A stretch of 64,000 nt of DNA from Meconema thalassinum (GCA_946902985.2 OX336388.2:1508854545-1508918544), one strand, 5' to 3'; counted from the stretch's first letter, positions 1-11,162 are shown. The notes: generated by a model from the sequence alone, not told the origin. Translations and numbers: made by a program.

Positions 1-1228
1 TGAAACCAGTGCTTTCTCCACGTTTCTACCGCGTCGCGATCGTCCGGTTATATTAAATACGGCCATGAACATTGTTCCTATATCCCAATGATCTTTCCTT
101 AACCTTCTACTAACAACCATTATTTATAAAATTGAAACTTCTCTATAAGGTGTCATTCTAAGAAGTGCCCTTCCAACTTTGCTAGTTTAACATTAATTAA
201 ATTCTGCATAATTGCTTGTGTGATACAAGTTTTAAATCACGTTGTCCCTTTTCTATACATAGGGAAAACAATTCTCTACACTCTTGAGAGAGTCATGTTC
301 AGGTTTCACGAAATGGAAACTGTCCCATTTTTCTCGTGATTCCCAATTAAACATAGGAAGTCTAGAAATTTCCTTTTCACTTTCTCCAGGTTTCACAGTA
401 AGTGACCTGCTCTCTTTGTATAATTCTCATATATTAACTCTGTATAAATATAAGAAGTTGTAGGAACTTCCTTTTTCTTTATGTTTTACAGTTTGTTATC
501 TTCGAAGTTGTTATTCTCGTTAGAATGTTCTTTCGAAGGTTTCGTATAGTACACTGCTTGTACTCCTGTAAATGTTAAAACTTTAATTATTCCATTTTGC
601 CTATTTATGAAATCTTACCAAGATTTTAATACACGGGTAAAAAACCTTAAAAATTGTTAATTGCCTGGAGCAACCGTTTAATGTGGAGAGGTCTGCGACC
701 CTATTTGTTAAAAAGTTCAAATGAACTATGTTTATTAAATTTATATTGCATAATTGTTAATTTCCTCAAACTTCCTGCATTGTTAAATAAATTAAATATT
801 TATTTTTGGATTCATCATTTCTCTGACACTACAGTTAGGCAGGATCCTGGCTTTCCTAGCTCCTCCTAGGTTTATGCCCTCGTTAATGCTTAATAAAGCT
901 CTTACTATTTGTCTGGCCAGATCATCACCCTTCCCTATAGTACTTTTATTCGTGCTTGGAAGGAAACATACTAAAGCCTCTCTCTGGCAAAGTGCCCAAG
1001 CCTTATCTGCGGTTCCCGTCAGCCTCGACCAAGCTCGTTTCTATTTTAGGTATCCGAGCACATATTTGCAGTGGCAACCACCTTTAAGTGTGTTTAACAC
1101 TAAACTTATTACTTTTGTGGGACTCTCCTCCTATTCTTCTATCCTTCTTTTCCAATCCCAAATCTACTTCCTTCTCTTAATCATCTTCCCTTGGTGGGTG
1201 GGTTATTCCCTAACCTATAATCTACCCA
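1..1228 (+). repeat. 5' LTR of BEL/Pao element (start outside window)
   Basis: Positions 1-1228 match 6455-7682 without a difference that I could see, at a constant offset of 6454, so this is a direct long terminal repeat. The right edge is set by divergence after the shared ...TACCCA at 1228/7682. Candidate promoter TATAAATA lies at 443-450 and a candidate polyadenylation signal AATAAA at 892-897. The left edge is outside the window. Long open frames read across it (for example 874-1587) are chance products of a T-rich strand. Confidence 0.9.
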
Positions 1229-1233
1229 AAATT

Positions 1234-1253
1234 TGGTACCAGAAACCCGGGAG
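1234..1253 (+). promoter_or_regulatory. primer-binding site of LTR element
   Basis: TGGTACCAGAAACCCGGGAG begins five bases after the LTR end. It starts with TGG, as expected for pairing with the CCA end of a tRNA that primes minus-strand DNA synthesis. The specific tRNA is not identified. The 1254-1493 leader that follows carries no gene. Confidence 0.7.
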
Positions 1254-1493
1254 AGTCCATTTGTTATGTCCATTGTTTGTCAAGTGTCATTTGACAATAC
1301 TTTGCAAATTTTTAATATCTCCTTTGGATTTTTCAGCTATATCTACGTCATGCAAAGCCTGTGAACGTGAAAGAGGCCGCTCCTGTCTCCTATGGTGTGT
1401 CCTGTTCTTTCTATCCATTCTCTGCTGCAAACCTGACAGCATCTCCAAGGTTCTACAGTTTCGTGAGTTGTATTTCAATTTATTATTTTTGTC

Positions 1494-4400
1494 ATGGCTC
1501 CTGCCGAAAAAGATGAAACTCTCATTGCTAGACGTTCTTCTTATAAAGGGCAACTCACTAGATTCCGAAATTTCATCAGCAAATTAAATCCCGCCGAGTG
1601 TGATTTAGATATCTTGACTCATCGCCTTAAGTTGTACGAACGGTCTTATGATTATTATGACCAAATTCAAACCGAGATTGAATCCGCTTGTCCAGAACTG
1701 CAATTGGACCGGGATGAGGTCGAACCCTTGTACTTTGAAGAAATTGCAAAGGCCCACCAATTGATTCGCAATATCTCAGAACCGGACACTAGGGTCATCA
1801 ATCCGGCCCAGTTCGCACCTGCTTCAGTTCACGAGAACAAACCGAAACCGTTACTTCCCAAGATAAGCCTACCCCACTTCTCAGGCAAGGAAGGTGAATG
1901 GTATTCTTTTTACGAACTTTACTGTTCTTTAATTCATGAAAATATCGAGATCCCAGACATACATAAATTTTACTACCTCCGCACGTCTTTGGAATCGGAG
2001 GCCTTGACCTTGGTAGAGTCACTGCCTTTAAGCGCAGACAACTACCACATCGCCTTTAATCTCCTTAAAGAGAGATATGGCAATTTAAGGTTGAGTGTCG
2101 CTCGTCATATCCGCTGTCTCTTCAACTTACCTGCCGTCAAACCTAATGACGTCACATCTTTAAGAGACCTCTTAGATTCTATGCAGTTAAATGTCAGAGC
2201 GTTATACCAGCTAAAACAGCCTGTCCAAACATGGGACACCATACTTATTCACCTAGCTACATCAAGATTCGATTTTTCGACACTGAAGGCCTGGGAGGTC
2301 GAACTCGCCTACAACAAAGAATTTTCCTTCGAACACCTCGTTTCGTTTCTCAACAGTCGATGTCAATTCCTTACAGCACTCGCATTTCAGTGCGAAAAAG
2401 TCGAAACGAATCCTCAGTGTCAAATTTTTGAAAAAAAACTTGCTTCTTCAAAGGGACATCAGCCCCCATTTGTCGAAAACAAACAAACCCGTTCTTCTTT
2501 TAATAATCCAAGAGAAGATATCAGGCCGCTTAACAAATCATTAAAATGCACGCTCTGTAAAAAGCTTCACACCTTGTATTTGTGCAAATCCTTTAAAGAA
2601 TTGTCTGTCGAAGATCGAAGAAAGTTTGTCTTAAACAGCAAACATTGTTTCAATTGCTTATCACCTAAGCATTCTTCTTCGAACTGTACGTCATTAAATC
2701 TCTGTTTTCATTGCAAAAAACCGCATCATTCTTTATTGCACGTTCACGATAAATCGAGGTCATCAGCACCTGCCTCTTTAAGCTCCTCGCAGAGCCGCTC
2801 CGAACAAACTAATGCTTCTTCCTGCATTTCCAACGCCGACACTTTTCATAGTGCGCAAACCCTGTTGACCACTGTACAATTTGAAATCCAAGATAGATTT
2901 GGAAATTGGTTCAAAACCCGTGGTCTTCTCGATTCCGCTTCAACGCACAACTTTGTTTCGCAATCGTTGATTAAAAAACTAGGTCTTTCGTCATCGCCTA
3001 CTTCTATCAATGTGACCGGCATTGACAATTTGAAAACTCAAGTTTTGCAGTCTTCAAAATTGAAAATCAGAGACGTTTGCCAAAGAAACACCAATCTTAA
3101 TTTAAACTGTCTCATTCTTACCAGTATTGGTAAAGACACTCCTAGTCACTCGGTTGATATTTCGGGGTTAAACATTCCCTCGCACTTAAGGTTAGCCGAT
3201 CCTCGGTTTAATGTTCAAGGTCCCATTGATGTGCTTTTCAGTGCCAATGTCTTTTGGAATTGCATTCGCAAACAAACACGCAAGTTATCTTCAACCGTGG
3301 TCGCCAGAGACACTGATTTTGGTTGGGTTATCACTGGCGAAATCAAACATACCAGTGTTCAAACCAAAGCACAATGTCATTTCGTTACGGCTGACATAAA
3401 TCCCATTTCTGAAAAAGAGAACGCTCATGTTTCAAATCTCAATATTTTTGAAAACCACTTGTCGAAACGATGTTTTATCGTGAACAACTGCGCTAACCCT
3501 GTAAGTTGTTTAAATGGTTTTTCCTTCTTCCCGCACAAAATGGCAATTCAAGTTCGCCTTGCTTTGTGTTATTTCGTATATCTTCTTATGTCATTTTTTA
3601 TAGCAGTTAATTACTTAAACTATTCCTCGAAAACTATCTTCCCCTTGTGTAAAACCATGGCTATCAGTCACCATCACTTTGCTCTACGCTATGCTTCACT
3701 TCTTTCGTTACGTAGAGGGATGGCCACGGCCGGCTCCTCCCCCCTTCCTCGCAATTGGAAGTCGCTCATGAAACCGCTTGAAACTCTGAATTCCATTGCA
3801 CCTAGAATAACTATTCTTATGCATAACCTTCTTCTCAATGTCCCAGCTTGTCTTCTTTGCTCGGAAGAATTAAGCTTCTTTTTGTTGAAAATTGTTCGAT
3901 TTCGCGATCCTCTCAATTATGCGAAATTGATTTCCTCGTTTATTTCACATAGCTTTAAATTGCTTTTTCACGTCCAAGTTACGATTGACTGCATGTCGTG
4001 TAACTCGTTCTGCTTTAAGTTACAGCTGACTCAATTAGTGTGTGTGCACTTTGAACTGCTTGCTTTTGAGACTCGTGTGTATACCAGTCTGAGGAATGCC
4101 CAGTTGTTGTTTATTTCCTGTATGATTGTCACAGTTCAAAACAAGTTTCTCTTATCTCAACTTTGGCTGATTGCCAAGCATTGTCTAGCGCGACGCTACC
4201 GCAAGCTCGGAAGCAGTTTACCTACCTCCCAAAATAAACTCGTTCCGCTAAAGGACTCTGTCAGCTATTTATATGTCTTATCTCGTTGTACTATGTGTGT
4301 CAAGGCCGTGCTTATTTACGTCTTCCGCTTACTCATGCTCGCATTACATAACTGCTTTGATCCTCGTTCCAAAACTTCGTTGCGTATTTCTCACGCGCGT

Positions 4401-5132
4401 ATGTATTGCAATTTGCTTGCATATTTTGCGATCTTAATGTTCATTTATGAACAAACTTGTTTTTTCTCGTCGTCACATTCGATGTGTTTTTGTATTCATG
4501 CTTGTCATGTCCCGTTTTTTGCTGACTTAAGTATTTTTCTGAGTAACCCCTTTGATACTCATTATAACTTGAGGTCATTGTTTATGGCTACTCGTTTGTT
4601 ACCTATGGCGTTCTTGCTTTCTACTCGCACAGTTCCTTTGTTTATTTGGTATATTCTTGTCCTGAATAGATGTACTTGTTCCTATACGCTTTGTTTAAAC
4701 TTGCCAATTCTTCTTTCTCATCGTATCGCAATCTTTACTAGTGCTTTATTTTTCTCAGCTTCTAGTTATTTCGTGATTGAAAGTGTCGTTAATTCTCACC
4801 TTTTAACTCCGCTTTCTAATGACCCTGATGACCTCCTTCCACTCACACCTGGTCACTGTCTTACACGCCCTTCTCTCTCTGCCCCTCCTCCCCTTCCCAT
4901 TTCTTTCAGGGATTCTGATTTACCTATTGTTTGGTGTAAACTTGAAGCCCTCCGTAATTCCTTTTGGAAGAGGTGGAACTTGGAATATTTAACTTCCTTG
5001 CAGGGGAGACAGAAGTGGTTTCTTTCCAGTCCCGACATTAAAGTGGGAGACTTGGTCTTAGTTAGGGATGTTTCACCCCCCCTAGTCTGGCCCTTTGGAA
5101 AAGTGACCCGAGTGTTGCCCTGGGAGAGATAG
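1494..5132 (+). CDS. BEL/Pao gag-protease polyprotein fused to an unknown region and an integrase-tail remnant
   Basis: The 1212-residue frame starts with MAPAEKDE, a typical BEL/Pao gag start. Residues about 118-265 match the DUF1759 gag region (LPKISLPHFSGKEGEW). Residues about 352-420 form Cys/His zinc knuckles. A retroviral-type aspartic protease (DUF1758) follows, with LLDSAST around D480, ending near DFGWVITGE at 609-617. Reverse transcriptase should come next, but no YVDD box, RNase H or integrase core is visible in any frame. Residues about 660-1105 are hydrophobic, Cys/Phe/Leu rich and unrecognised. Residues about 1113-1212 (PLTPGH, GDLVLVRD, PPLVWPFGKV) are the DUF5641 tail found after the integrase. 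The element therefore looks non-autonomous but supplies its own gag and protease. I see those domains directly; loss of polymerase is inferred from absence. Confidence 0.85.
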   Translation: MAPAEKDETLIARRSSYKGQLTRFRNFISKLNPAECDLDILTHRLKLYERSYDYYDQIQTEIESACPELQLDRDEVEPLYFEEIAKAHQLIRNISEPDTRVINPAQFAPASVHENKPKPLLPKISLPHFSGKEGEWYSFYELYCSLIHENIEIPDIHKFYYLRTSLESEALTLVESLPLSADNYHIAFNLLKERYGNLRLSVARHIRCLFNLPAVKPNDVTSLRDLLDSMQLNVRALYQLKQPVQTWDTILIHLATSRFDFSTLKAWEVELAYNKEFSFEHLVSFLNSRCQFLTALAFQCEKVETNPQCQIFEKKLASSKGHQPPFVENKQTRSSFNNPREDIRPLNKSLKCTLCKKLHTLYLCKSFKELSVEDRRKFVLNSKHCFNCLSPKHSSSNCTSLNLCFHCKKPHHSLLHVHDKSRSSAPASLSSSQSRSEQTNASSCISNADTFHSAQTLLTTVQFEIQDRFGNWFKTRGLLDSASTHNFVSQSLIKKLGLSSSPTSINVTGIDNLKTQVLQSSKLKIRDVCQRNTNLNLNCLILTSIGKDTPSHSVDISGLNIPSHLRLADPRFNVQGPIDVLFSANVFWNCIRKQTRKLSSTVVARDTDFGWVITGEIKHTSVQTKAQCHFVTADINPISEKENAHVSNLNIFENHLSKRCFIVNNCANPVSCLNGFSFFPHKMAIQVRLALCYFVYLLMSFFIAVNYLNYSSKTIFPLCKTMAISHHHFALRYASLLSLRRGMATAGSSPLPRNWKSLMKPLETLNSIAPRITILMHNLLLNVPACLLCSEELSFFLLKIVRFRDPLNYAKLISSFISHSFKLLFHVQVTIDCMSCNSFCFKLQLTQLVCVHFELLAFETRVYTSLRNAQLLFISCMIVTVQNKFLLSQLWLIAKHCLARRYRKLGSSLPTSQNKLVPLKDSVSYLYVLSRCTMCVKAVLIYVFRLLMLALHNCFDPRSKTSLRISHARMYCNLLAYFAILMFIYEQTCFFSSSHSMCFCIHACHVPFFADLSIFLSNPFDTHYNLRSLFMATRLLPMAFLLSTRTVPLFIWYILVLNRCTCSYTLCLNLPILLSHRIAIFTSALFFSASSYFVIESVVNSHLLTPLSNDPDDLLPLTPGHCLTRPSLSAPPPLPISFRDSDLPIVWCKLEALRNSFWKRWNLEYLTSLQGRQKWFLSSPDIKVGDLVLVRDVSPPLVWPFGKVTRVLPWER

Positions 5133-5230
5133 GAGAGTCAGGGTATTCAGAGTCTTGACCAATAATGGTCAGATCACAAGAATACTTTTCGACAATTGTT
5201 CATTATTGTACTTGTTTTTCTTGCTCGCTG
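5116..5230 (+). pseudogene. end of integrase tail, displaced by one frameshift
   Basis: The frame of the main polyprotein stops at 5130-5132, but the next frame reads the expected continuation of a BEL/Pao integrase tail: PGRDRRVRVFRV followed by a stretch resembling the usual Lys-Leu-Cys-Pro ending. A single-base indel near 5118-5122 explains the break. The open frame that continues to 5829 after this has no family I recognise and is T-rich, so I do not call it a gene. Confidence 0.6.
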
Positions 5231-5994
5231 TTGGTGTCTGTCCCCCCAGTATGGTGTATTCTTTGAATACACGGTACGAGAGATATAATGTCTATTGCTC
5301 TTTGCATGTTCATTTCTTCCATCCTCTTTGCCAAACACCAACAGTGATCATTTGTTTTCTCCTCTATGTGCAAATTTTTTATATTTTGTATGAGTCTGTT
5401 CCAGATATATATTCTGTGACCCACCTAGCGTCATATAACAACAAATCTCTGAAGCTCTTCCACTCTTCATCGTGCAAGAGGACTTACTTATCCATTTGGC
5501 TACCAGATCTCGTTACCATCGTCAGCTATTTTCTCCTTGAGCAAGAGGACTACGTCTACTTCTTTGCTCACCATGCTGCGCTAGTATCATCTATCAACTC
5601 TTTGAAGACCAGCTCAGCAAGAGAAGAACAATTTTTTGCTGTAATGTTGGCTATGTTTATATGTTCTCCTTTTGTCTCCTACCCCCTCTCTTTCCCCTTT
5701 TTCTTGGACCCTCCGTGCTCCGCTGAGCCTCACTCACTTCTTCTTCTGCAGTTGACTCGGCCAGTCAAAGCTCTTCTCGAGCTAGCCTCTAACCAAGAGG
5801 CTCACTCTATTCTACGCCATGTTGGCTAGATAGTCTTCCTAAGGAACTCCGACTTCAACATGAAATCGAGATAAGTACCATTTTTAAAAAGTTTTAACCT
5901 CATCTTCATGGTTTTAACTTTCAAGTACTTTTAATTATAGGCAGTGTGAAATCATTTACTTTGGGGCAATAATCATCCTTTGTGGGATTTGCCA
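5231..5994 (+). other. 3' internal region of the LTR element
   Basis: This is non-coding or unrecognised DNA between the integrase tail and the 3' LTR. No clear polypurine tract stands out. The LTR probably begins at or after TGTTGAGC at 5995, which fits the TG...CA convention and BEL-like LTR starts, but this cannot be confirmed because the matching part of the 5' LTR is outside the window. Confidence 0.4.
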
Positions 5995-7682
5995 TGTTGA
6001 GCTTTTTTCTTGTATAAGCCAACCTTACTAAAAAGAGCTTTTCTTAAGCGATTCAAACGAGAAATCCTCTCGCTACGTGGGATATTATATAATACCCGCT
6101 GCCTATAATTATAAACTATTTCCTCCGTTGGATTTTCTCAACCCCATTTTCTGCTAAGGTCGTTCTGGAACCTTCTAGAACTTGTTCTCTATCTGCGAGT
6201 CCTGCCATCATGTATTTCTCACGTACTTGGGAGAATTCTGTTTAAAACTAAATTACTACAATAGTGAATTTTCGTCCTCCGCTGGAACCTCTGGAAAATT
6301 CTATGGCGCATTTAATTGTAAATTACAACTTTTTCAAGAAATAGACTTTCACCTACTTAGTGCAATCAGTTATCTCCATAATTGCAATAACTTTCTTTTT
6401 CATGAACTTTAGTGTTTCCATAGTGAACTTTGAATCCATCTTCATAGACTATAGTGAAACCAGTGCTTTCTCCACGTTTCTACCGCGTCGCGATCGTCCG
6501 GTTATATTAAATACGGCCATGAACATTGTTCCTATATCCCAATGATCTTTCCTTAACCTTCTACTAACAACCATTATTTATAAAATTGAAACTTCTCTAT
6601 AAGGTGTCATTCTAAGAAGTGCCCTTCCAACTTTGCTAGTTTAACATTAATTAAATTCTGCATAATTGCTTGTGTGATACAAGTTTTAAATCACGTTGTC
6701 CCTTTTCTATACATAGGGAAAACAATTCTCTACACTCTTGAGAGAGTCATGTTCAGGTTTCACGAAATGGAAACTGTCCCATTTTTCTCGTGATTCCCAA
6801 TTAAACATAGGAAGTCTAGAAATTTCCTTTTCACTTTCTCCAGGTTTCACAGTAAGTGACCTGCTCTCTTTGTATAATTCTCATATATTAACTCTGTATA
6901 AATATAAGAAGTTGTAGGAACTTCCTTTTTCTTTATGTTTTACAGTTTGTTATCTTCGAAGTTGTTATTCTCGTTAGAATGTTCTTTCGAAGGTTTCGTA
7001 TAGTACACTGCTTGTACTCCTGTAAATGTTAAAACTTTAATTATTCCATTTTGCCTATTTATGAAATCTTACCAAGATTTTAATACACGGGTAAAAAACC
7101 TTAAAAATTGTTAATTGCCTGGAGCAACCGTTTAATGTGGAGAGGTCTGCGACCCTATTTGTTAAAAAGTTCAAATGAACTATGTTTATTAAATTTATAT
7201 TGCATAATTGTTAATTTCCTCAAACTTCCTGCATTGTTAAATAAATTAAATATTTATTTTTGGATTCATCATTTCTCTGACACTACAGTTAGGCAGGATC
7301 CTGGCTTTCCTAGCTCCTCCTAGGTTTATGCCCTCGTTAATGCTTAATAAAGCTCTTACTATTTGTCTGGCCAGATCATCACCCTTCCCTATAGTACTTT
7401 TATTCGTGCTTGGAAGGAAACATACTAAAGCCTCTCTCTGGCAAAGTGCCCAAGCCTTATCTGCGGTTCCCGTCAGCCTCGACCAAGCTCGTTTCTATTT
7501 TAGGTATCCGAGCACATATTTGCAGTGGCAACCACCTTTAAGTGTGTTTAACACTAAACTTATTACTTTTGTGGGACTCTCCTCCTATTCTTCTATCCTT
7601 CTTTTCCAATCCCAAATCTACTTCCTTCTCTTAATCATCTTCCCTTGGTGGGTGGGTTATTCCCTAACCTATAATCTACCCA
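5995..7682 (+). repeat. 3' LTR of BEL/Pao element (left edge inferred)
   Basis: 6455-7682 is the direct copy of 1-1228 and appears identical. The left extension to 5995 is inferred from a TGTTGAGC start; if right, the LTR is 1688 bases. TATAAATA is at 6897-6904 and AATAAA at 7346-7351. The target-site duplication cannot be tested because the 5' flank is missing. Confidence 0.8.
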
Positions 7683-7863
7683 CGTGCCCCCGTTTTCCCT
7701 TAGGATGGGGGTTTCCGTGCATACGAGTTTTAAGTTTTGTGCCATAATTTTAAAAACAATTGCCAGTAACGTTCGTATTTTTCAACCAACGTCCATGTGT
7801 TTTTACTAAACGCCTGCTCATTCTCTGTAGGTTTTATTAATAATCAAGAAAATTGCACATTAC
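7683..7863. other. flank of LTR element, nothing recognised
   Basis: AT-rich single-copy-looking DNA with no coding or repeat signal that I recognise. Confidence 0.4.
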
Positions 7864-7875
7864 CATTACATTGAG

Positions 7876-8208
7876 AAAGCCTCCGTGGCTTAGGCGGCAG
7901 CACGCCGGCCTCTCACCGCTGGGTCCGTGGTTCAAATCCCGGTCACTCCATGTGAGATCTGTGCTGGACAAAACGGAGGTAGACAGGTTTTTCTCCGGGT
8001 ACTCCGGTTTTCCCTGTCAAAATTTCATTCCAGCAACACTCTCCACTATCATTTCATTTCATCTGCCATTCATTTAATCATTGCCCCAGAGGAGTGCGTC
8101 AGGCCTCGGCAGCCGGCACATTTCATATCCTCGCCGTTAGATGGGGGCTTCATTCATTCCATTCCTGACCCGGTCGGAGACTGGAAGCAGGCTGTGGATT
8201 TTCATTTT
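7876..8208 (+). mobile_element. tRNA-derived SINE, family S1, with 12-bp target duplication
   Basis: The head has RNA polymerase III promoter boxes: A-box-like TGGCTTAGGCGG and B box GGTTCAAATCC. The body is about 330 bases and matches a reverse copy at 34679-35006. It is flanked by perfect CATTACATTGAG repeats at 7864-7875 and 8209-8220, which define both ends and indicate LINE-type insertion. Confidence 0.92.
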
Positions 8209-8285
8209 CATTACATTGAGGACAAGAGACAAAAGTTACTTTATGGGTGGTGTCCTTATTGTATTGACCAGCACTTTACTTTGTC

Positions 8286-8286
8286 A

Positions 8287-8332
<46 letters not shown>

Positions 8333-8341
8333 GTTATTATT
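8286..8341. repeat. (ATT)n microsatellite
   Basis: About 18 units of ATT with one interruption. It creates an artificial Tyr/Ile run in overlapping open frames. Confidence 0.95.
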
Positions 8342-8439
8342 TGTGTTTTTTATGTTTTTGTGTTGCTTTATTAAATTTTCTTTTGTTGAATTCTCAATCT
8401 TCTTGAATTGATGTCATAACTTTTTTATTTTAAATTGCT

Positions 8440-8640
8440 TATCTTCCAAGCTTGGCTTTTCCCACGGACTGAGCGAGTGATCATTCCTCTACCGCCACAA
8501 GGACAGTATCTGGGAGCTGAACACACTTTGTCAACAGAAACAACTGGGGATTGTGACAGGCCGATCGCCCAGGTGACCGGCAACTTGAAAGAAATATCAG
8601 GGAAGGGAGTGGGAAGGAAGTCTGCCATGGACCCGTTGAA
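8440..8640 (+). repeat. interspersed repeat S2, copy 1
   Basis: The text around CCCACGGACT and the following CACAAGGACAGT / AGCTG / GATCGCCCAGG blocks match, with divergence, 51780-52020. It is a SINE-sized dispersed repeat of unknown class. Confidence 0.55.
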
Positions 8641-9088
8641 AGGAATCATCTTGGGGGTGAAAATAAGAAACTACGGAAAACCAAATTGATGACGGCTCTC
8701 GCTATACCAGCGAGACACAAGGTGGCACGTTAATGCTCTCGGCCATCGCGGTCGCTTGTCGATTCTTTGAAGATGTGAATATTGATGTTCGCCTCCGTGC
8801 AAGTAGACAATACCTCTCTTCAGCCTGTGAGTAAATGTTAGCTTTTCTCTCACATCACGCCGCATATCAGAAGTGGCATGAGAGGAGTAGAGACCAACAT
8901 GTCGTGCAACAACATTCAAACACTTCATTTACACATCTTCGAATTGGTCTAAGGTTCCAGTCATTTCCCAAGCCCGAAAGGATGCCATTCATCAAGTTTC
9001 CTTGCAAGGGGATGGATGGGGCTAACGTCAACGATATCTCAAGCTCCTGAATGACGAACATTTTCTGCCAACTTTGTATCGTAGTATG
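8641..9088. other. no gene recognised
   Basis: Short open frames on both strands overlap one another and have no family signature. Confidence 0.4.
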
Positions 9089-9091
9089 GTT

Positions 9092-9415
9092 CACCCAACG
9101 GCGTAGCCATGCTCGTTAAATCGTGCACCACGATCGCGCGGGTGTCCGGAGATCGTAAGTTTGAATCCCAGTGCTGACAGCAGCTATCCTGTGTGCGTGT
9201 TTTTTCTCCGGGTTTATCCACACTCCCTCCGGCAAATGCAGCGATAGTACCTTACTTCAAGTCCCGGGTCACCTACCTCATCCCTGTCCCTAACACACTA
9301 CTACAGTCATCACATAAATACATGTTATCTGACATATTCAATACACACCCAATTACACGAGGCTGATTATCAAGATGTCCCAAGCCCCTAAAAGGAATTA
9401 ACAACAACAACAAAG
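9092..9415 (+). mobile_element. SINE, tRNA-derived, (AAC)n tail
   Basis: The head carries an A-box-like ACGGCGTAGCCATGC and a B-box-like TTTGAATCCC. The 3' half (ACTACAGTCATCACA, then ACACGAGGCTG) resembles the 3' half of the SINEs at 10769 and 38283. The tail AACAACAACAAC is at about 9400-9412. Confidence 0.7.
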
Positions 9416-9439
9416 TAGATGGTTAAACATCTTTTCAAT

Positions 9440-9830
9440 ATTTCTTTTGGGGGCCTGTAGCATAGGAGGCTCAGAACTAGTGAGAGGTGGGTTAGCGACC
9501 ACAGGACCCCCGCTTCCCCTCACATTGTGCCGGGCTCCTAGGGTGTCTCTCACTTTCCCGCGCTAATTGGCCCTTGTCTCAACTTTCCTGGTACCCTCAT
9601 TCTTCGAGGGATCAGACTTCTAATTTTCTTTACCTGATAACACCTCCCTTTTGCTCAAGACCCCAAAGGAGGCAGGGTATGTGAAGTCTAATAGCTTAAT
9701 ATGAGCCATTTGGTGCAGTCCAAAAACTGACAGTGCACCCTAGATAGTGCTGCATCCTCAAGGTCACGCGCCTGGTAAGTTCGGGAGTTGACAGTCCCGA
9801 GAGATTGCTGAGATGGGCCCTTTTTTCCCT
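9440..9830 (-). repeat. interspersed repeat H, copy 1
   Basis: Read on the minus strand it aligns over several hundred bases with 45290-45640 (shared CTGCCTCCTTT, GAAGAATGAGGGTA, CAGGAAAG). A third fragment lies at 61300-61445. It has no coding capacity and its class is unknown. Confidence 0.6.
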
Positions 9831-10768
9831 TTTTCCACTGACTTTAGGGCCTGCTCTCTCCTCCATCCATTTTCAATCAGCCGTTCATGGCTCTCGCTCC
9901 TTCCAATTCCCTTACTCCTCAGTCTTTGAGGATCCTGTCATTAATTTCCCTTATTCCTTTTTTATAATTTCTACTTCTCGTATGTAAGTTGTTATAAGTC
10001 GCTGAGCTGCCTCTTTACGCGAGGAGGTCTGAATTTACAGCTTCCTGTATGGCACTTTTAAAACACTGGCTGGCGTGGGCAAGTTCTCGCGTCCTGTGAA
10101 TCAAATCGCACAGCTAATTGGAATTTGAGAAAACTAAAATCTCAGAGATCCTTGTAAGTACATCTAATGACACTGATCCCCTTCAAACAAAATTTCAGCG
10201 AACCCCTGCGTCTCTAAAGCAACAACCGATAAAAGAAGCGTAGAATCCATAATTTTACTGTATTAATGCCTAATTTCAAGCACTGGGTAATGTCTGAACT
10301 ATGTCTGCGACACCACTTGAATAATTTATATTGCGCCATTAGTATGTGGTATGGATATAATTAATTTACCGGAATCGACTGTACTGAATACCCCATTTTG
10401 TGTTCCTCAAGGATTAAATTATTTCGTCCCCCTTCTTAGACTCTATTCCACTCCAAGTTACAATACGCACCAGGTTTTCATTAACTGATGTGATTCAAGA
10501 AGGCGTTTCCTATCTACTGAGCTGTTCATTGTGACTGAAGTTCAGGTGTTAAATTGAGAGCCATGTATTGTTTCACTGCTGCCATGCTATAGCAATGTTC
10601 TAGAGGTGCTCCGTTATTGTCAATTCCTTAGCTCGACTTCGTCGTTCGAGAATGTTCCACCACCACTCACTGGTGCCTCACAAACGATACATTTTGGAGA
10701 CGGCACACAGCACTGCGTGATATGTAGCTCACAACGTGAACATGATCGTCATTTGAGAACCTTATTTC
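9831..10768. other. no feature recognised
   Basis: No convincing gene, tRNA or element end was seen. Confidence 0.4.
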
Positions 10769-11162
10769 TGTCTCGTGGTCCAGTGGCTAGCATTCTTGGC
10801 TAACACCTCCTGAGGTCCGAGATAGCTTCCCATCTCTGCCAAGTAATGTAATTCTGGTTTAAGGGCTAGAACGGGATACACTCAACTTCGTGAGGCAAAT
10901 CTGACGAGAAGTAGATTCGATTCCCACCTCAGCCATTATGGAAGTGATTTTCCGTGTTTTCCCCACTTCTACTCCAGGGAAATGTTGGGATGGTCCCTAA
11001 CTTAAGGGCGCTGCCACTGAGTTCATCCCAATTCTCACCTCAACTACAAATACATACAATTACAGATATCACAATAACACATGTTATCAAATTTTTAAAT
11101 AAATATACAAATACACGGGACTGAAATGACCACGATGCACAAGCCCATACACGAAACAACGT
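10769..11162 (+). mobile_element. SINE, family S3, copy 1
   Basis: This aligns with 38283-38680: A-box region CAGTGGCTAGC, a GAACGGGATAC block, GATTCGATTCCC, GGTCCCTAAC and a 3' CACGGGACTG block. The copy is diverged and has lost most of the (AAC)n tail. Confidence 0.7.

Noticed and set aside
874..1587. 237-codon frame in the 5' LTR and leader
   Set aside because: It crosses the LTR end into the leader and overlaps the gag start in another frame; the 3' LTR version changes sequence after the boundary. T-rich DNA makes such frames by chance.
3870..3920. possible reverse transcriptase motif (IVRFRDP resembling the BEL LLRFR block)
   Set aside because: Neighbouring blocks and the catalytic YVDD box are absent, so the resemblance is likely chance.
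5155..5829. 224-codon frame after the BEL/Pao polyprotein, possible envelope gene
   Set aside because: Its first part is the frameshifted integrase tail; the rest has no signal peptide plus fusion-protein pattern or family match, and base composition explains the openness.
7927..8406. 159-codon frame with a Tyr run
   Set aside because: Made of SINE S1 and an (ATT)n microsatellite.
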